Positions 13,747 to 24,246 of a stretch of 64,000 nt of DNA are shown in pieces (position 1 is the first letter of the stretch; each line of letters begins with the position of its first letter). The notes under the pieces are model-generated. The model was not told where the DNA came from, ran no database searches, and worked only from the letters and a program-made list of their open reading frames with translations. The position numbers and the translations under genes were made by a program. Location: contig QLOH01000462.1 of assembly GCA_026901365.1 (NCBI GenBank), positions 620,001 through 684,000 on the forward strand, read 5' to 3'. The DNA comes from Sesbania bispinosa. Its lineage: Eukaryota; Streptophyta; Magnoliopsida; Fabales; Fabaceae.

Positions 13747-16546
13747 TTAGTCCTCGCGAGGAGAATAGCGACTATATTTTTCCCTCCTACGAGAGTGTTC
13801 ATCATCTATTTCTTTTCTTTTACGAGAATGTTTCTCTGCATCAATAGAACTCCTGTGTCGATGTTCTTTCTCAGCTGAACTCCTGTCATGGTAACGACCA
13901 CTCCTCTCTAAAGAGCTTCTTCTACGTGAGTGGTCTTCTCGATGATTTGAACTCCTTTTGTAGTGCCCTTCATCCATGTCCACTGAACTTTTACGAGAAC
14001 CTTTTGTCCTGTTTCTATCTTTAGAACCTCTTCTATGAGAGTCTTCTTCCCTATCTGAAAGGTTCCTTTCTCTTCTAGGGGGGGAAGGGACCTGTACATA
14101 TGCATTATAAAAGATAAAAATGAAATTAACAAGTAATTTGTAAATTTCAAAATTTTGGTTTGAAATACTCTTTTAGTAACCTAATGATTTATCAAAAGCA
14201 ACATCATACAAGCAAGAGAAATAATGTGCCATGACCCACAATGGACAATATTAGACCAAATACAAATTCACATGTCTATTTCATTTAATATCTTAAAATA
14301 TTGAATATGGAACAGATAATAATCTTACATGAGATTATAAAACACCTCCTCTAAATAGGATTATGCTCAAAATTCAAAAGGTAAAATAACAACACCTGAA
14401 AGCGCGTCATGTAATTTCCCTCAGGCGGAGGTGGGATACCAAGTTTCTTTAAATCATCATATGGGATTGGTTTCCTGGTTAAATAGTAAAGAAAATACAG
14501 AATCAATAAAGCCATAACTCCATATAATTGAAAACTAGGTTATAAGATATTTCAGAAATAAGGAAAAAAATATAGTTTGCAGATATAAGATGACTGATGT
14601 GTACAAGGGTGCACGAAATGGTTTATCTCTTCCCCCAAATCGAAGTTGTCCGGATTCCTTCTTCCCACTGAGACCACCACCTGCAGGAGAGAACAGAAAG
14701 TAATCAGATGGCTCTGGCTAAGGTAGAAATGCAACATCAAGAATGAGTAACTTTAACTTACCTAACCTTCTAGGAATCCATCCAGGCATCAACTGTTGTC
14801 TGTTGTAATCAACTATGATTTCACAATCATCAACAATCGAATGATGAGCATCCTGCAAATGAGAAAATTCAATAAATATTAGTAACATTGAACTTTCACA
14901 AAAGTATTACAAGCCAGCTGAAATCCAGATGATTTCATTTGCTACTAGACCTGTGTGTGCGTGCAGACTATTTCATTTGATAGGGTTTTAATTTCTCATG
15001 TGTGTGTGTGATGAGGCTTCATAGGGTTTTATTCATCGTGTCATTGAGCTTTATTCTTTTAAGCAAAATATTAAACAAAGTTATAACATGTTCCCGCACC
15101 ATATATGCCCGTCGCATCTCCCTTTCAGTTTCATATTCAACAAAAGCATAACCACGAGAAGCTCCTGTCACTGCAAATAAATAAATCCAGCATAAAAACT
15201 TAAATACAACACTTGACAATAATATATGCAAAAGTGAAAGTATGCATATGTATCATTCAAAACAACAAATGCATAAAATTGCCAAACCGTTGGTAGGGGT
15301 TTAGCACAGAAACATGGCTATACAAGATGGGCAAACCATAAAACAACTTAACAAAGAAACAATATAAGTTCCCAGGCATGTATAAATTTACAAGCAACAT
15401 ACTAATTTCTATAACATGGAAAAAAATTATACTAGAGACTAGAGAAACATTTAATAAAAAAAGAGCAGTATCTTGGTCCCTGAGAGATTTTACATATTTC
15501 GTAGTTCCTACTTCCTAAAATAGCTTAAATACAAGAAAACAGATCCTCAAACCTAAAATATTATTTTTCAAAAACACATTCATGTTCAGATAATTAAACA
15601 ATCACACAGTCAGCTAGTATTCAATCACATTGACCTGCAAGCTCAATAAGAAATATCATTTCTTTTAGATATTTTCCAAAAGCACACAATTTGAAGATGT
15701 TCAACAGATCCACATGAAGTTTAGGGTTAACAATTAACATAGACCAAAGAATGTTACCAATGTCCCTAACCAAGCGCAAGTTCTTCACCCGACCATATTT
15801 ACTCATAACCTGAAAGATAGAAAACACACATTCCATAAGCACACAAATTTAAGATACTAGAAAAGTTAATTATGCTATAAAAGCGAGGCATCAAAAGAAG
15901 TGGCAGTGTCCAAAGCTTCAAGAAATAGAATTGAGTTCCAGATGCTTCTTTCAAGCTCATAGCTTTATGTTCTTTTTATGCTCTTGCTAATCCATTGTTT
16001 ATGCAAAGACAGAGCCAGAATTAAACCGCAACAATTAATCCAATTCCTTATTTCTCTTCTTCAGGAAAAATAAACCTAAATTAACTAAATTAAAATATAT
16101 ATGGAACAATTCTCTATGTAATTGTATTTATTTTTTTACACCCTGTAGAAAAAAATGAAAAAAAAAAAATAGAAAACAAAAACTTACCTTGCGTAGAGTA
16201 TCTTCATTGGTGAGGCGAGAGAGGCGAGCTACGAAGAGAGTACAATAAGGATCTCCAGTGGCCTTAGAATCACCAAATGGGTCATCTGCAAAATTCAATT
16301 TTTCGAACTTTGAATCGAAGAAAATTGAAAAATTTGGAAAATGGAAAAAGGAAGCGAAGAAATTAAGAAAAAATGCAAACAATACAGACAGAGGCCAATA
16401 GAGGAACAGAGCTGAGCACGATAAATGGCATTGTCGTGAGGAACAATATCAGTGCCGTCGATGCTGCCAGCTTGAATGGGATGGTAGGAATCTGCATAGA
16501 AAACTGAGTTCAAGTTTTTGGACCTCAAACTCAAACTCAAACTCAT
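13747..16546 (-). CDS. SNRNP35: U11/U12 small nuclear ribonucleoprotein 35 kDa protein (8 exons)
   Basis: Coding exons on the minus strand are 16546-16390, 16285-16188, 15809-15758, 15170-15100, 14852-14762, 14680-14605, 14474-14396 and 14091-13747. They total 969 nt for 322 residues with in-frame GT..AG junctions. The N-terminal part has FYADSYHPIQAGSIDGTD. One RRM spans about residues 68-145, with RNP2-like LFVARL at 69-74 and RNP1 RGYAFVEY at 108-115. A conserved segment NRQQLMPGWIPRRL follows, then GLSGKKESGQLRFGGR and KPIPYDDLKKLGIPPPPEG. The C-terminal exon (209-322) is rich in Arg, Ser, Glu and His. This arrangement identifies the U1-70K-related 35K subunit of the U11/U12 di-snRNP, which acts in nuclear recognition of the 5' splice site of U12-type introns. 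None of its own donors looks U12-type. One site after RRAY reads Met where I recall an acidic residue in relatives; it is the last codon of exon 4, so the junction deserves a transcript check. Confidence 0.93.
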
Positions 16547-16735
16547 TGTTCTTCGTCACTACTACTAATACGACGGAGAGGAGAGAGAAGGTGTTCAAAG
16601 CTGAATATCATTATTGATTTCAAAACCCTTTTTCTTCTCCCACCATCCCTTGCTTGCTCTTTCTGTATTCTTCAAACAATCCCTCGATTTTTCCACACTC
16701 AATGAGTAAACACTTCTGACAAACCTCACTTTTTT
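16547..16735 (-). promoter_or_regulatory. Leader and upstream region of U11/U12-35K
   Basis: On the minus strand this interval lies directly upstream of the start codon. It contains a purine/pyrimidine-rich stretch (ggagaggagagagaagg on the plus strand) typical of plant 5' UTRs. I see no clear TATA box. The extent is a guess: a fold-back repeat begins immediately beyond it, so the native promoter is either short or includes repeat sequence. Confidence 0.35.
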
Positions 16736-17566
16736 TTTTTATATGTAAACAGTGATCAATTTTTTTTTTACAAAAAGTTTGATTTTTTTTAAAAAAAATT
16801 ACTTCAAATTAAACAGATTAATAAATACATAATCATCAACTTATATATCATTAACCATAAATCTACACTCTCTCACTTGTATAATAATCTCTGTGATCAA
16901 TTGAAATAAAATTTAAATATTTATCATTTTAAATAATTATTTAAAATAATTTTGATATTAATCAATTATTTAAAAAAAATTACTTCTAGTTAACCAGATT
17001 AATAACATAGATAATCACTAATGTATATAGTATTAACCACATATTAACTCAAGTGTTCATTTAAAACAAAGTTAAAGGTTTGTTATTTTAAATAGTTATC
17101 TGAAATGATTTCAATATTAACCACATGAGCAACTTATTTAGCCACATATTAACTCACATTTAACCATTTTTTTGTCTCACTTGTAATTATCTGAGGTGAT
17201 TTCAATATTAACCACCTGACCAACTCATTTAATCACATACTAACTCACACTTAACCACCTTTTGCCTCATTGTAATTATCTTAAGTGATTCAATATTAAT
17301 CACTTGAGCAACTAATTCAACCATCAAATAACACAGAATTAACCATAAATTTATACTCTCTCACTATGTAATGATCATTATGCTCAATTGATCATAAAGA
17401 TTATTACACAACTGATCAGTGAGTATAAATTTATAATTAATACTATATAAGTTAGTGATTAGGTATGTTATTAATCAGGTTAATTACACGTAAATTTTTA
17501 AAAAAATATCAATTTTTTTATAAAAAAATAAAAAAAAAAACCAGTTACTATTCATGAAAAAAATAA
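16736..17566. mobile_element. Fold-back DNA element with long terminal inverted repeats
   Basis: The left arm (about 16736-16905) and right arm (about 17385-17566) are imperfect inverted copies. The left has attacttcaaattaaacagatt...tcatcaacttatata, and the right reads the reverse complement, tatataagttagtgatt...aatcaggttaatta. The outer ends pair too (tatatgtaaacagtga against ccagttactattcatg). The middle holds several degenerate direct copies of ttaaccacatattaactcac. Arms of about 150-180 bp with no transposase suggest a non-autonomous element, perhaps of Mutator type. I could not define a target duplication. Confidence 0.6.
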
Positions 17567-17632
17567 AAAAAGGGAGAGGTGTATGGGAAGTGTGGGGGAA
17601 TGGGTGTGGGAAAACATTAGGGTCTCTTTAGT

Positions 17633-17822
17633 TTGCATTTTTTATTTTCTGTTTTTATTTTCTGTTTCCTAATTTCTGAAATTTTATAAATGAAAAGCTG
17701 AAAAATGCTGGAAATAGCAAATTTTTATTTCCAGCATTTCCAATTTTTCATTTGTAAAATTTCAGAAATCAGGAAACAGAATAAAAACAGAAAATGGAAA
17801 CAGAAAATGAAAACGTAAATCA
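17633..17822. mobile_element. Palindromic MITE (element 1)
   Basis: Nearly the whole 190 bp is one hairpin. The left arm reads ttttctgtttttattttctg and then tttctgaaattttataaatg; the right arm returns catttgtaaaatttcagaaa and then cagaataaaaacagaaaatg, around a centre near 17725 (tgctggaaatagcaaatttttatttccagca). A second, more diverged member lies at 36483-36645. It is non-coding. Confidence 0.65.
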
Positions 17823-19905
17823 AATTGTTCTTCAAAACCAAACAACACTTTTTTTTCATTCTTTATTTTTTCAATTTTCTACTTTTACCCTTTAAATTTC
17901 ATTTAATTAAAAATTAAAAATATTTTTACAGGTATTGTGTTTTCTTTTCAAATTTTTTCATTTCATTCAGTAAATATCTACTGCATAATGTTTGATGGGT
18001 TGATGTGGATTCATCTAGATTAATTAAAGTATGGAAAGGAACTATTCCTTTTGTTTCCATCATTTAAGTTTGATTTCACTCAATATTTTTCTTTCAAAGT
18101 ATAGTGATATTTTAGAAATATATTGGGTTAGTTTAGATGAAGTTAAAAAAGTGTATATCTTTAATTTAAGTTTAAAAAATAGAGGAATACACCAAGTTTT
18201 ACACTGCCGAATAACTTTTTAACAGATCATCATATTAAGTAATTTACCATTGGATTGAAAGTTACTATCATATAGATCATACATATAAAATTTTATATTA
18301 ATCTAAATTATTTGATATTACATTAAGATGTCTCAAAATTAACGTCATATATACATTTGAAATTTATGAAAAAAATGACCATTTAATTATCGATTTATTG
18401 GTGTTCAAATTTTATAAAATTTTACACAGATAATCAAGATGATGAATAAACATAATACAACAGTTAGATTAATAAAAATCATATTCGATCTAGAGTTATT
18501 AGCGGTGTAAGACTTGATGTAACTTACATTGGTATAAGTTGAACTCTCCTCTTAAAAATATATGTTGAGGAATTATATTTAAAAAGCTTGTCCATATTAT
18601 GATTTATAAAATATTTATCTAAAAAGAACACATAAGTTTAATTTTAAAAAATGCAATTTGATCGGTGATTTAACTATTTTTTTAAGAAGTCCAAACACAA
18701 AGAAAATGAGTACTTTTTTCAATTAAAAAAAATCTTTGTAAAAGAGCACTTAATCCGTTGACAAATTTTTACCAAACTTGTGAATTAGTAGATGACAAAT
18801 TCAACAATAATACATTAGAGAATAGTTTGCTACAAACCAACAAACATTCTTCAGAATGTGCTCCATCTCAAGCACATGAGAATTCCACCCTTGTGAACAC
18901 TTGAATAAGCATAATATGCCTTATACCGTATTGTAGGAACAGTCTTCCAATCATGAATGCAAAGATCCTTCATTGCATGGACTTACCATCCTACTCCTTT
19001 TTAATGAAGATATTAATTAATTGTAGAACTCAATCTCAGGGTCAGGCAACTGATGCAATAAAAACTATGCACAACTACACACATTTCTACCTCTGAGTTC
19101 AACAAGAAAATGTTTAACCAGGATTACATAAACCAAAATGAGCTGCAATTTTTTGCACAAGTATGATCAAAATGTTGTAGGTAGCATTGATCGTAGTTTT
19201 GTTAAGAGAGGTCTATTATCACTTCTTTCTTGTTGAGGTAAAAAGGCAACCAAATAAAATCTCAACTATTAGACAGCAAAGCTTGACAGAAGATACTGAA
19301 ATAATTAACATATGAATCTCCAAAGATCATATACATTTTATTATCAATAACTATAGCATTTTATTGAAAAGATAAACTTTAACAGAAAAGTGAATTACTG
19401 TCAATGTTGGCATAGCACATGACAAAAGACATTCTCCCAAGCACAGTTTTCTCCCAAACACAGCCTTCTGCTAAATCTAGCACAGTTTTCTCCAAAAAAC
19501 GAAAAAACCCACCAAAGCAAAGGATATAATGGAATGAGGCAATGTACATTCTGCACTAGTAGTTTAACAGCAAAAACATACACTCGGCATTTAATAGCAG
19601 GTTAGTAGTTTAACAGACATCACTGGGTAAGTGAAAATTTGAAGAGCAAAATAACTTGGAATAAAGAATTTGCATGGAGAAGAATCTAAAACTCTAGAGT
19701 TATGACCTTTATTTCCTTTATTCAAGGTTTGTCGATTGGACAATGTAAGACTTTAGAAGAATAAATACAGTACAAATTAAAGGTTGAGTGAAAAAAATGT
19801 TAAAATGTTATAACAGAAAAATGTCAACTATTAAACCCAAAATTGTTCCAACAACAAAAGAATGTATTTCTTTAGTTCGTAACTAGTCAAGTTCTGTTAA
19901 TCACC
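17823..19905. other. Intergenic region between fold-back elements and PPR gene
   Basis: I see nothing that supports a gene here. There is AT-rich DNA to about 18800, then sequence of more balanced composition to 19905. The segment next to the PPR stop codon is presumably its 3' UTR. The short open frames have no recognisable domain. Confidence 0.5.
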
Positions 19906-21612
19906 TCAGGCTCCTGAATTCTGAGTCTTTTCCAGTAACTGTTGTGCTATTTTTAACTTGCCACATTTCTGAAATACATGCTCAAATGTGTCTCTAGCAT
20001 AAGCTGATAAAGGAATACCCTTTTCAAGCATTGATTTTGCTTTCTCATAAGCAGCATCTAATTCATCTCCTTTACACAGCTTCTGCAACTTCTGGTTCTC
20101 TAATTTTCTTTCCAATTTAAGGCATAGTTCCGCCTGATCATGTTCTCTCAAAAGATTGTCAACTAAATTATAAGTGTGAAATTGTGGAATCCAGCCCAAA
20201 CCAAGCATTTCCATTAATAATTCATAAGCAACTTTCCAGTTCTTATCCTCACCATGAGCATGGATCAAAGTAGTGTAGGTTAAATTATCAGGAAGGCATC
20301 TGTTCTTGTTCATGATTTCAAAGACTCCCATAGCATCTTTCAAAGTTCCAAATTTACATAACATGGATATAATAGAACTGTAAACAACCAACTTTGGTTT
20401 TAAGCCGCATCCTAACAACCTCCCAAACAAATTACTAGCTTCCTCCACTCGGCAGTGATCACACAATGCCTTTATAACAATTGAGTATCCCTCTTCAACA
20501 CAAGTAAGCTTCCTTTCCTCAGCAACCTTCAACACTGCAACAGCTTCTTCTGTATTACCTAAGCGACAAAGCTCTGACATAAGCTTGACAACAATAAAAG
20601 TGCTAGGCAATGAGCCAGAGTTAAGAATTGCCCAAAAAACTGCAACAGCAGGCTGAATTGCACGACTATTTCCTCCTATGTTAGGAACTAAAATAGTATA
20701 TGGTCTACGAGTATTCTTCACTCTTACCTTCTCAACAGACCCTTCTTTTGCACTCATTGAACACAGCTCTCCAATAAGTATGTTCAGCGCAGAACGAGTT
20801 GGATACACACCAATCTTATCCATTTGGCCAAAAATTTCAAGAGCTGTCTCTAATCTACCAAGTCTACACAAACCAACAATCATGTTACTACAGGAATATG
20901 TATCAGGAGCTTCAATCTTGTGAAAAATTGTAAGTGCAAGCTGAATCATCTCCCAAGATGATTGCCTCTTGCAGAGTACATAAAGCATGTTATTATACAC
21001 AAGATTATCAGGCTTACACCTGAACACTGTTTCCCTTTCCTCAAACAATGACAATGCTTCCTTAATCCTCCCTTCCCTACCCAAAAACCTTATACAAATA
21101 GACAATGCCTTAGAAGAAACTTGACCCTTATGAGACGACACTGTCATCAACAAACACTTGATGTCATCAAAGAGCTTCCTCCTACCTAAGAAATCAGCCA
21201 TGTACTCAACCACATAGTCATCAAACTGAAAACCCATTTGTGTCCCTGCCCATGAAAAAAACTTCAAGGTCTTGGCTCTACCCAATTGCTTGTAGCTCAT
21301 CAAAACCCGAAGCACGAGGTTGGAGCTCAACTCTCGTTTGTAACAATCCAAAACAGGATCAATGGCAGAGTCATTGGGGCAAGAGACAAGGTCAGAAAGC
21401 AAAGCGTAAAAGGAAGCAATAGGAGAAGAGGTTGGCTTGTGTGAAAGACGTGAAATTGAGGAAGTGGGTTTTGTGGGTACAAGGGATTTGGAGGAAATGG
21501 TTTCAGGGTTTGTGAAATTTGGGTGAGTTTTGTTGGAAGATGAAGAGTGAAGAAAGGAAGCAGAGGACTTGAAAACATGAGAAAAAGTAGCATGTCTAGT
21601 TCTACAAAGCAT
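19906..21612 (-). CDS. Pentatricopeptide repeat protein, P class, organelle-targeted
   Basis: A single uninterrupted exon encodes 568 residues from the ATG at 21612. An upstream in-frame TTG at 21624 is not needed. The first ~60 residues (MLCRTRHATFSHVFKSS...) are rich in Ser, Arg, His and Thr and poor in acidic residues, as in a mitochondrial or plastid transit peptide. From about residue 90 to 530 there is a run of 35-residue helical repeats with the PPR pattern. Examples are KPDNLVYNNMLYVLCKR, APDTYSCSNMIVGLCRLGRL, KPKLVVYSSIISMLCKFGTL and LPDNLTYTTLIHAHGEDKNW. No E, DYW or SMR domain follows, so it is P class. Such proteins bind organellar RNA and affect its stability, splicing or translation. 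The RNA target cannot be read from this sequence, and I do not recognise a specific ortholog. Confidence 0.92.
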   Translation of the reverse strand: MLCRTRHATFSHVFKSSASFLHSSSSNKTHPNFTNPETISSKSLVPTKPTSSISRLSHKPTSSPIASFYALLSDLVSCPNDSAIDPVLDCYKRELSSNLVLRVLMSYKQLGRAKTLKFFSWAGTQMGFQFDDYVVEYMADFLGRRKLFDDIKCLLMTVSSHKGQVSSKALSICIRFLGREGRIKEALSLFEERETVFRCKPDNLVYNNMLYVLCKRQSSWEMIQLALTIFHKIEAPDTYSCSNMIVGLCRLGRLETALEIFGQMDKIGVYPTRSALNILIGELCSMSAKEGSVEKVRVKNTRRPYTILVPNIGGNSRAIQPAVAVFWAILNSGSLPSTFIVVKLMSELCRLGNTEEAVAVLKVAEERKLTCVEEGYSIVIKALCDHCRVEEASNLFGRLLGCGLKPKLVVYSSIISMLCKFGTLKDAMGVFEIMNKNRCLPDNLTYTTLIHAHGEDKNWKVAYELLMEMLGLGWIPQFHTYNLVDNLLREHDQAELCLKLERKLENQKLQKLCKGDELDAAYEKAKSMLEKGIPLSAYARDTFEHVFQKCGKLKIAQQLLEKTQNSGA

Positions 21613-21899
21613 TACAAAACACAAAGTTCAGTTCTTTACCGTTTTTGGATCGAGTTCACTCCTTCCTATACACAAAGTCACTGCCGATTCCTCCTTGTCC
21701 CTGCTTCTTCTTCCTTTCTTTGATGAAAATGGAGGTGGTAGAATTTCTTTTCTTTTCTTTTTTTTTTCTATTTTTTTAAGGAACAATTGGAAAAGGTTGG
21801 AGAAATAAGTACAGGCAGATTTTTTTTTGGTACAATGAGAAGAAGAGACAAAACAAATAGGAAAAAAAAAAGAAAGGAAAAGTAAAGCAACTAAAGTTT

Positions 21900-22700
21900 A
21901 GGGTCTCAAATGAAGAACTCCCAAGAGTATCTAAGAGCAAAATCGAATCCCATTCCTGGAAGAGGTTTAATGGATCTCCACTGCTCGCTCCCTTCTTTCC
22001 TAGACAATTTGCATAAGCATTCCCCTCTCTGAAAAGATGATGAAGAGTGACATTCCAGTCTCTGTTGAAGAAATCCCTAATTTGTTCGATGATTGAAGCA
22101 TACTTATGGTAAGTTATATCCTCCTTTACTATGAGATGAATGGCGTGGGTAGAATTAGAAGTACAGACTATATTTGGGTAATTTTCTGTTCCAGGCTATT
22201 TTGAGACCATTGAGGATCCCTTGGAGCTCCGCATTGATGATGTATGATTCTCCAATATAAGCAAAGTAACTAAGCACCCAGGATCTGGTTGAATCGCGAA
22301 CGCCCCCAAATCCAGCAGTCCCTGAGTTACCTAACAAACTGCCATCTGTATTCAACGCAGTGCAGTTCTTTGAAGGTGGATTCTAAGCTACATAACATGG
22401 AGGTTGAGTATGACCTTCACAGTTGGAGATTATCAAGATATCTTGACCCAAGTTACGAATTTTGTGTAAAAGCTGAGAGTTTGTTGGTCGATCCATCCTT
22501 CCAATGGCTATTTGGTTTCGAGCTACCCAAAGATTCCAAAGAGTTCCTGGAAAATAGACTGGATTTGAGCAAGAATTGGTGCGCACCCAATCTCTAAATT
22601 CCTCTGTAGAAATAGACTCATTAACATGCACTCCAAGTGTTTGCCAAATTTCTTTAGCTAACTTGCACTCACAAAAGCAATGCACTAAAGTTTCATTTTG
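21900..22700 (-). pseudogene. LINE pol C-terminal part: zf-RVT and RNase H remnants
   Basis: Two minus-strand frames remain. One (about 22685-22383) reads CFCECKLAKEIWQTLGVH, then ...WNLWVARNQ, the zinc-binding RT tail common in plant LINEs. The other begins MNTDGSLLGNSGTAGFGGV and continues, after a frame shift near 22160, into DWNVTLHHLFREGNAYANCLGKKGA, the RVT_3 type RNase H. The usual FREGNxxAD block has Asn in place of the last Asp. Both are fragments of the LINE, not host genes. Confidence 0.8.
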
Positions 22701-23560
22701 ATCCTGGTAGGTAGAACATATGTTGGAAGGAGCTATGCCACGAGAAGCTCTGATAGAGTTGACAGGGAGAGCTTGGTGCTAGAGCTTCCAAAGAAAAAAT
22801 TTGATTTTTTCTGGTATGTTTAGCTTCCATATTCACATCCATTGTGAATCTTGTTGATTGTTTTGGTCAGATTTAATCAACCTTTATATCGTGCTGATGT
22901 TATGTATCTCCTTGATGGTGATGTTGGCCAAATAAACTTGTCTTTGGTGCTATCATTCAGATGAATAATCTTTTGAATGATCTGGTTTTGAATATGATCT
23001 AGAATTAATGTTGCCAATCTATTTAGATGTCATTCTCTTTCCTGCCAAACATCCTTGAATATTGACATGATCAACTAGATTACAATTCCTTTCACCATCA
23101 GCCAAGGATCATAAAAGAAGGAAGAAGAGCCATTACCAATCCTTAACTCATAACCAGGAAAAAGTTTATCCTTAACCTTGATTAAAGATCAAAAAAATGG
23201 GAACCTGAACTATCATATATAAGCTTAACCCATAATTTTTCCTTATTATTGATCATATCCTAAACATGTTTTCCTGAGAGGGAAATATTTTGTTTACGAG
23301 CAGATCTAATAGCTAGACCACCATTTTTTTATATAGTAACCTTATTCCAGCTAATAAGATGTAAACCATGACCTTCATTGCTACTCCAAAGGAATTTCCT
23401 GGAAACACTATCAATTTTGGAGCAAATATTATCAAGAAGCCAATCAAATTGCATAAAATACAAAGCAATGGGATTTAAAAGAGATTTTACCAAAGTTAAT
23501 TTTTCTGCCCTATTAAGCATGTTCTTTTTCCAGGAAGCCAAATTATTGGTAATTATATGT

Positions 23561-23806
23561 TATCATCCGCAAAGAAAAGATGAGAGATTCTGGGCCCATT
23601 TTTTGATATCTTAATAGGCTTCCAGGAACCTTTTCCAATAGCCTCATTGATCTACAAAAACTAACATTTCCATAACCATAACAAACTGATAGGGGGACAA
23701 AGGGTCCCCTTGTCTAAGACCCCTTGCAGGAAAGAAAACAAGCACCTTGTTCCCATTCCTTAACAAAGATAAAGAAGAGGAAGTGACACTGAACATGATT
23801 AATTTA
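23561..23806. repeat. Copy 1 of a 245-bp direct duplication inside the LINE
   Basis: It starts tatcatccgcaaagaaaaga and ends aacatgattaattta. It matches 24002-24246 except for a few substitutions and one A insertion (ctacaaaaact versus ctacaaaact). About 195 bp of RT sequence separates the two copies. Confidence 0.9.
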
Positions 23807-24001
23807 TATTTACCTAGGTTGTTGGTAAAACGAATGCTTGAAATGGAAGCAAACTTGTCTTTTTTAAAGAAGTAACTTCCTTAGAAGTAAAAGCTCCGGA
23901 TTTGTCAATATTTATTTTTAGACCTGAAGCATGGCAAAAGGACGTTAGAATGTCATTCATAAGCCTTACCCGAGAAGACTTACCTTTGAGGAAAAGGATG
24001 T

Positions 24002-24246
24002 TATCATCCGCAAAGAAAAGATGAGAGATTCTGGGCCCATTTTTTGATATCTTAATAGGCTTCCAGGAACCTTTTCCAATAGCCTCATTGATCTACAAAA
24101 CTAACATTTCCATAACCATAACAAACCGATAGGGGGACAAAGGGTCCCCTTGTCTAAGACCCCTTGTAGGAAAGAAAACAAGCACCTTGTTCCCATTCCT
24201 TAACAAAGATAAAGAAGAGGAAGTGACACTGAACATGATTAATTTA
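24002..24246. repeat. Copy 2 of the 245-bp direct duplication inside the LINE
   Basis: This copy is in the expected context: on the minus strand its 5' side continues smoothly from upstream RT coding and its 3' side runs into the sequence expected after FADD. It is therefore likely the original, with 23561-23806 the inserted copy. Confidence 0.85.

Noticed and set aside
13747..16546. U12-type introns in the U11/U12-35K gene itself
   Set aside because: I read all seven donors (for example gtctgt, gtaagt, gtaaca, gtgcgg, gtacac) and none fits the U12 consensus /(G/A)TATCCTT.
21240..21593. Additional frames inside the PPR gene on both strands
   Set aside because: They are shadows of the long PPR frame. 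Their composition shows no independent coding signal.
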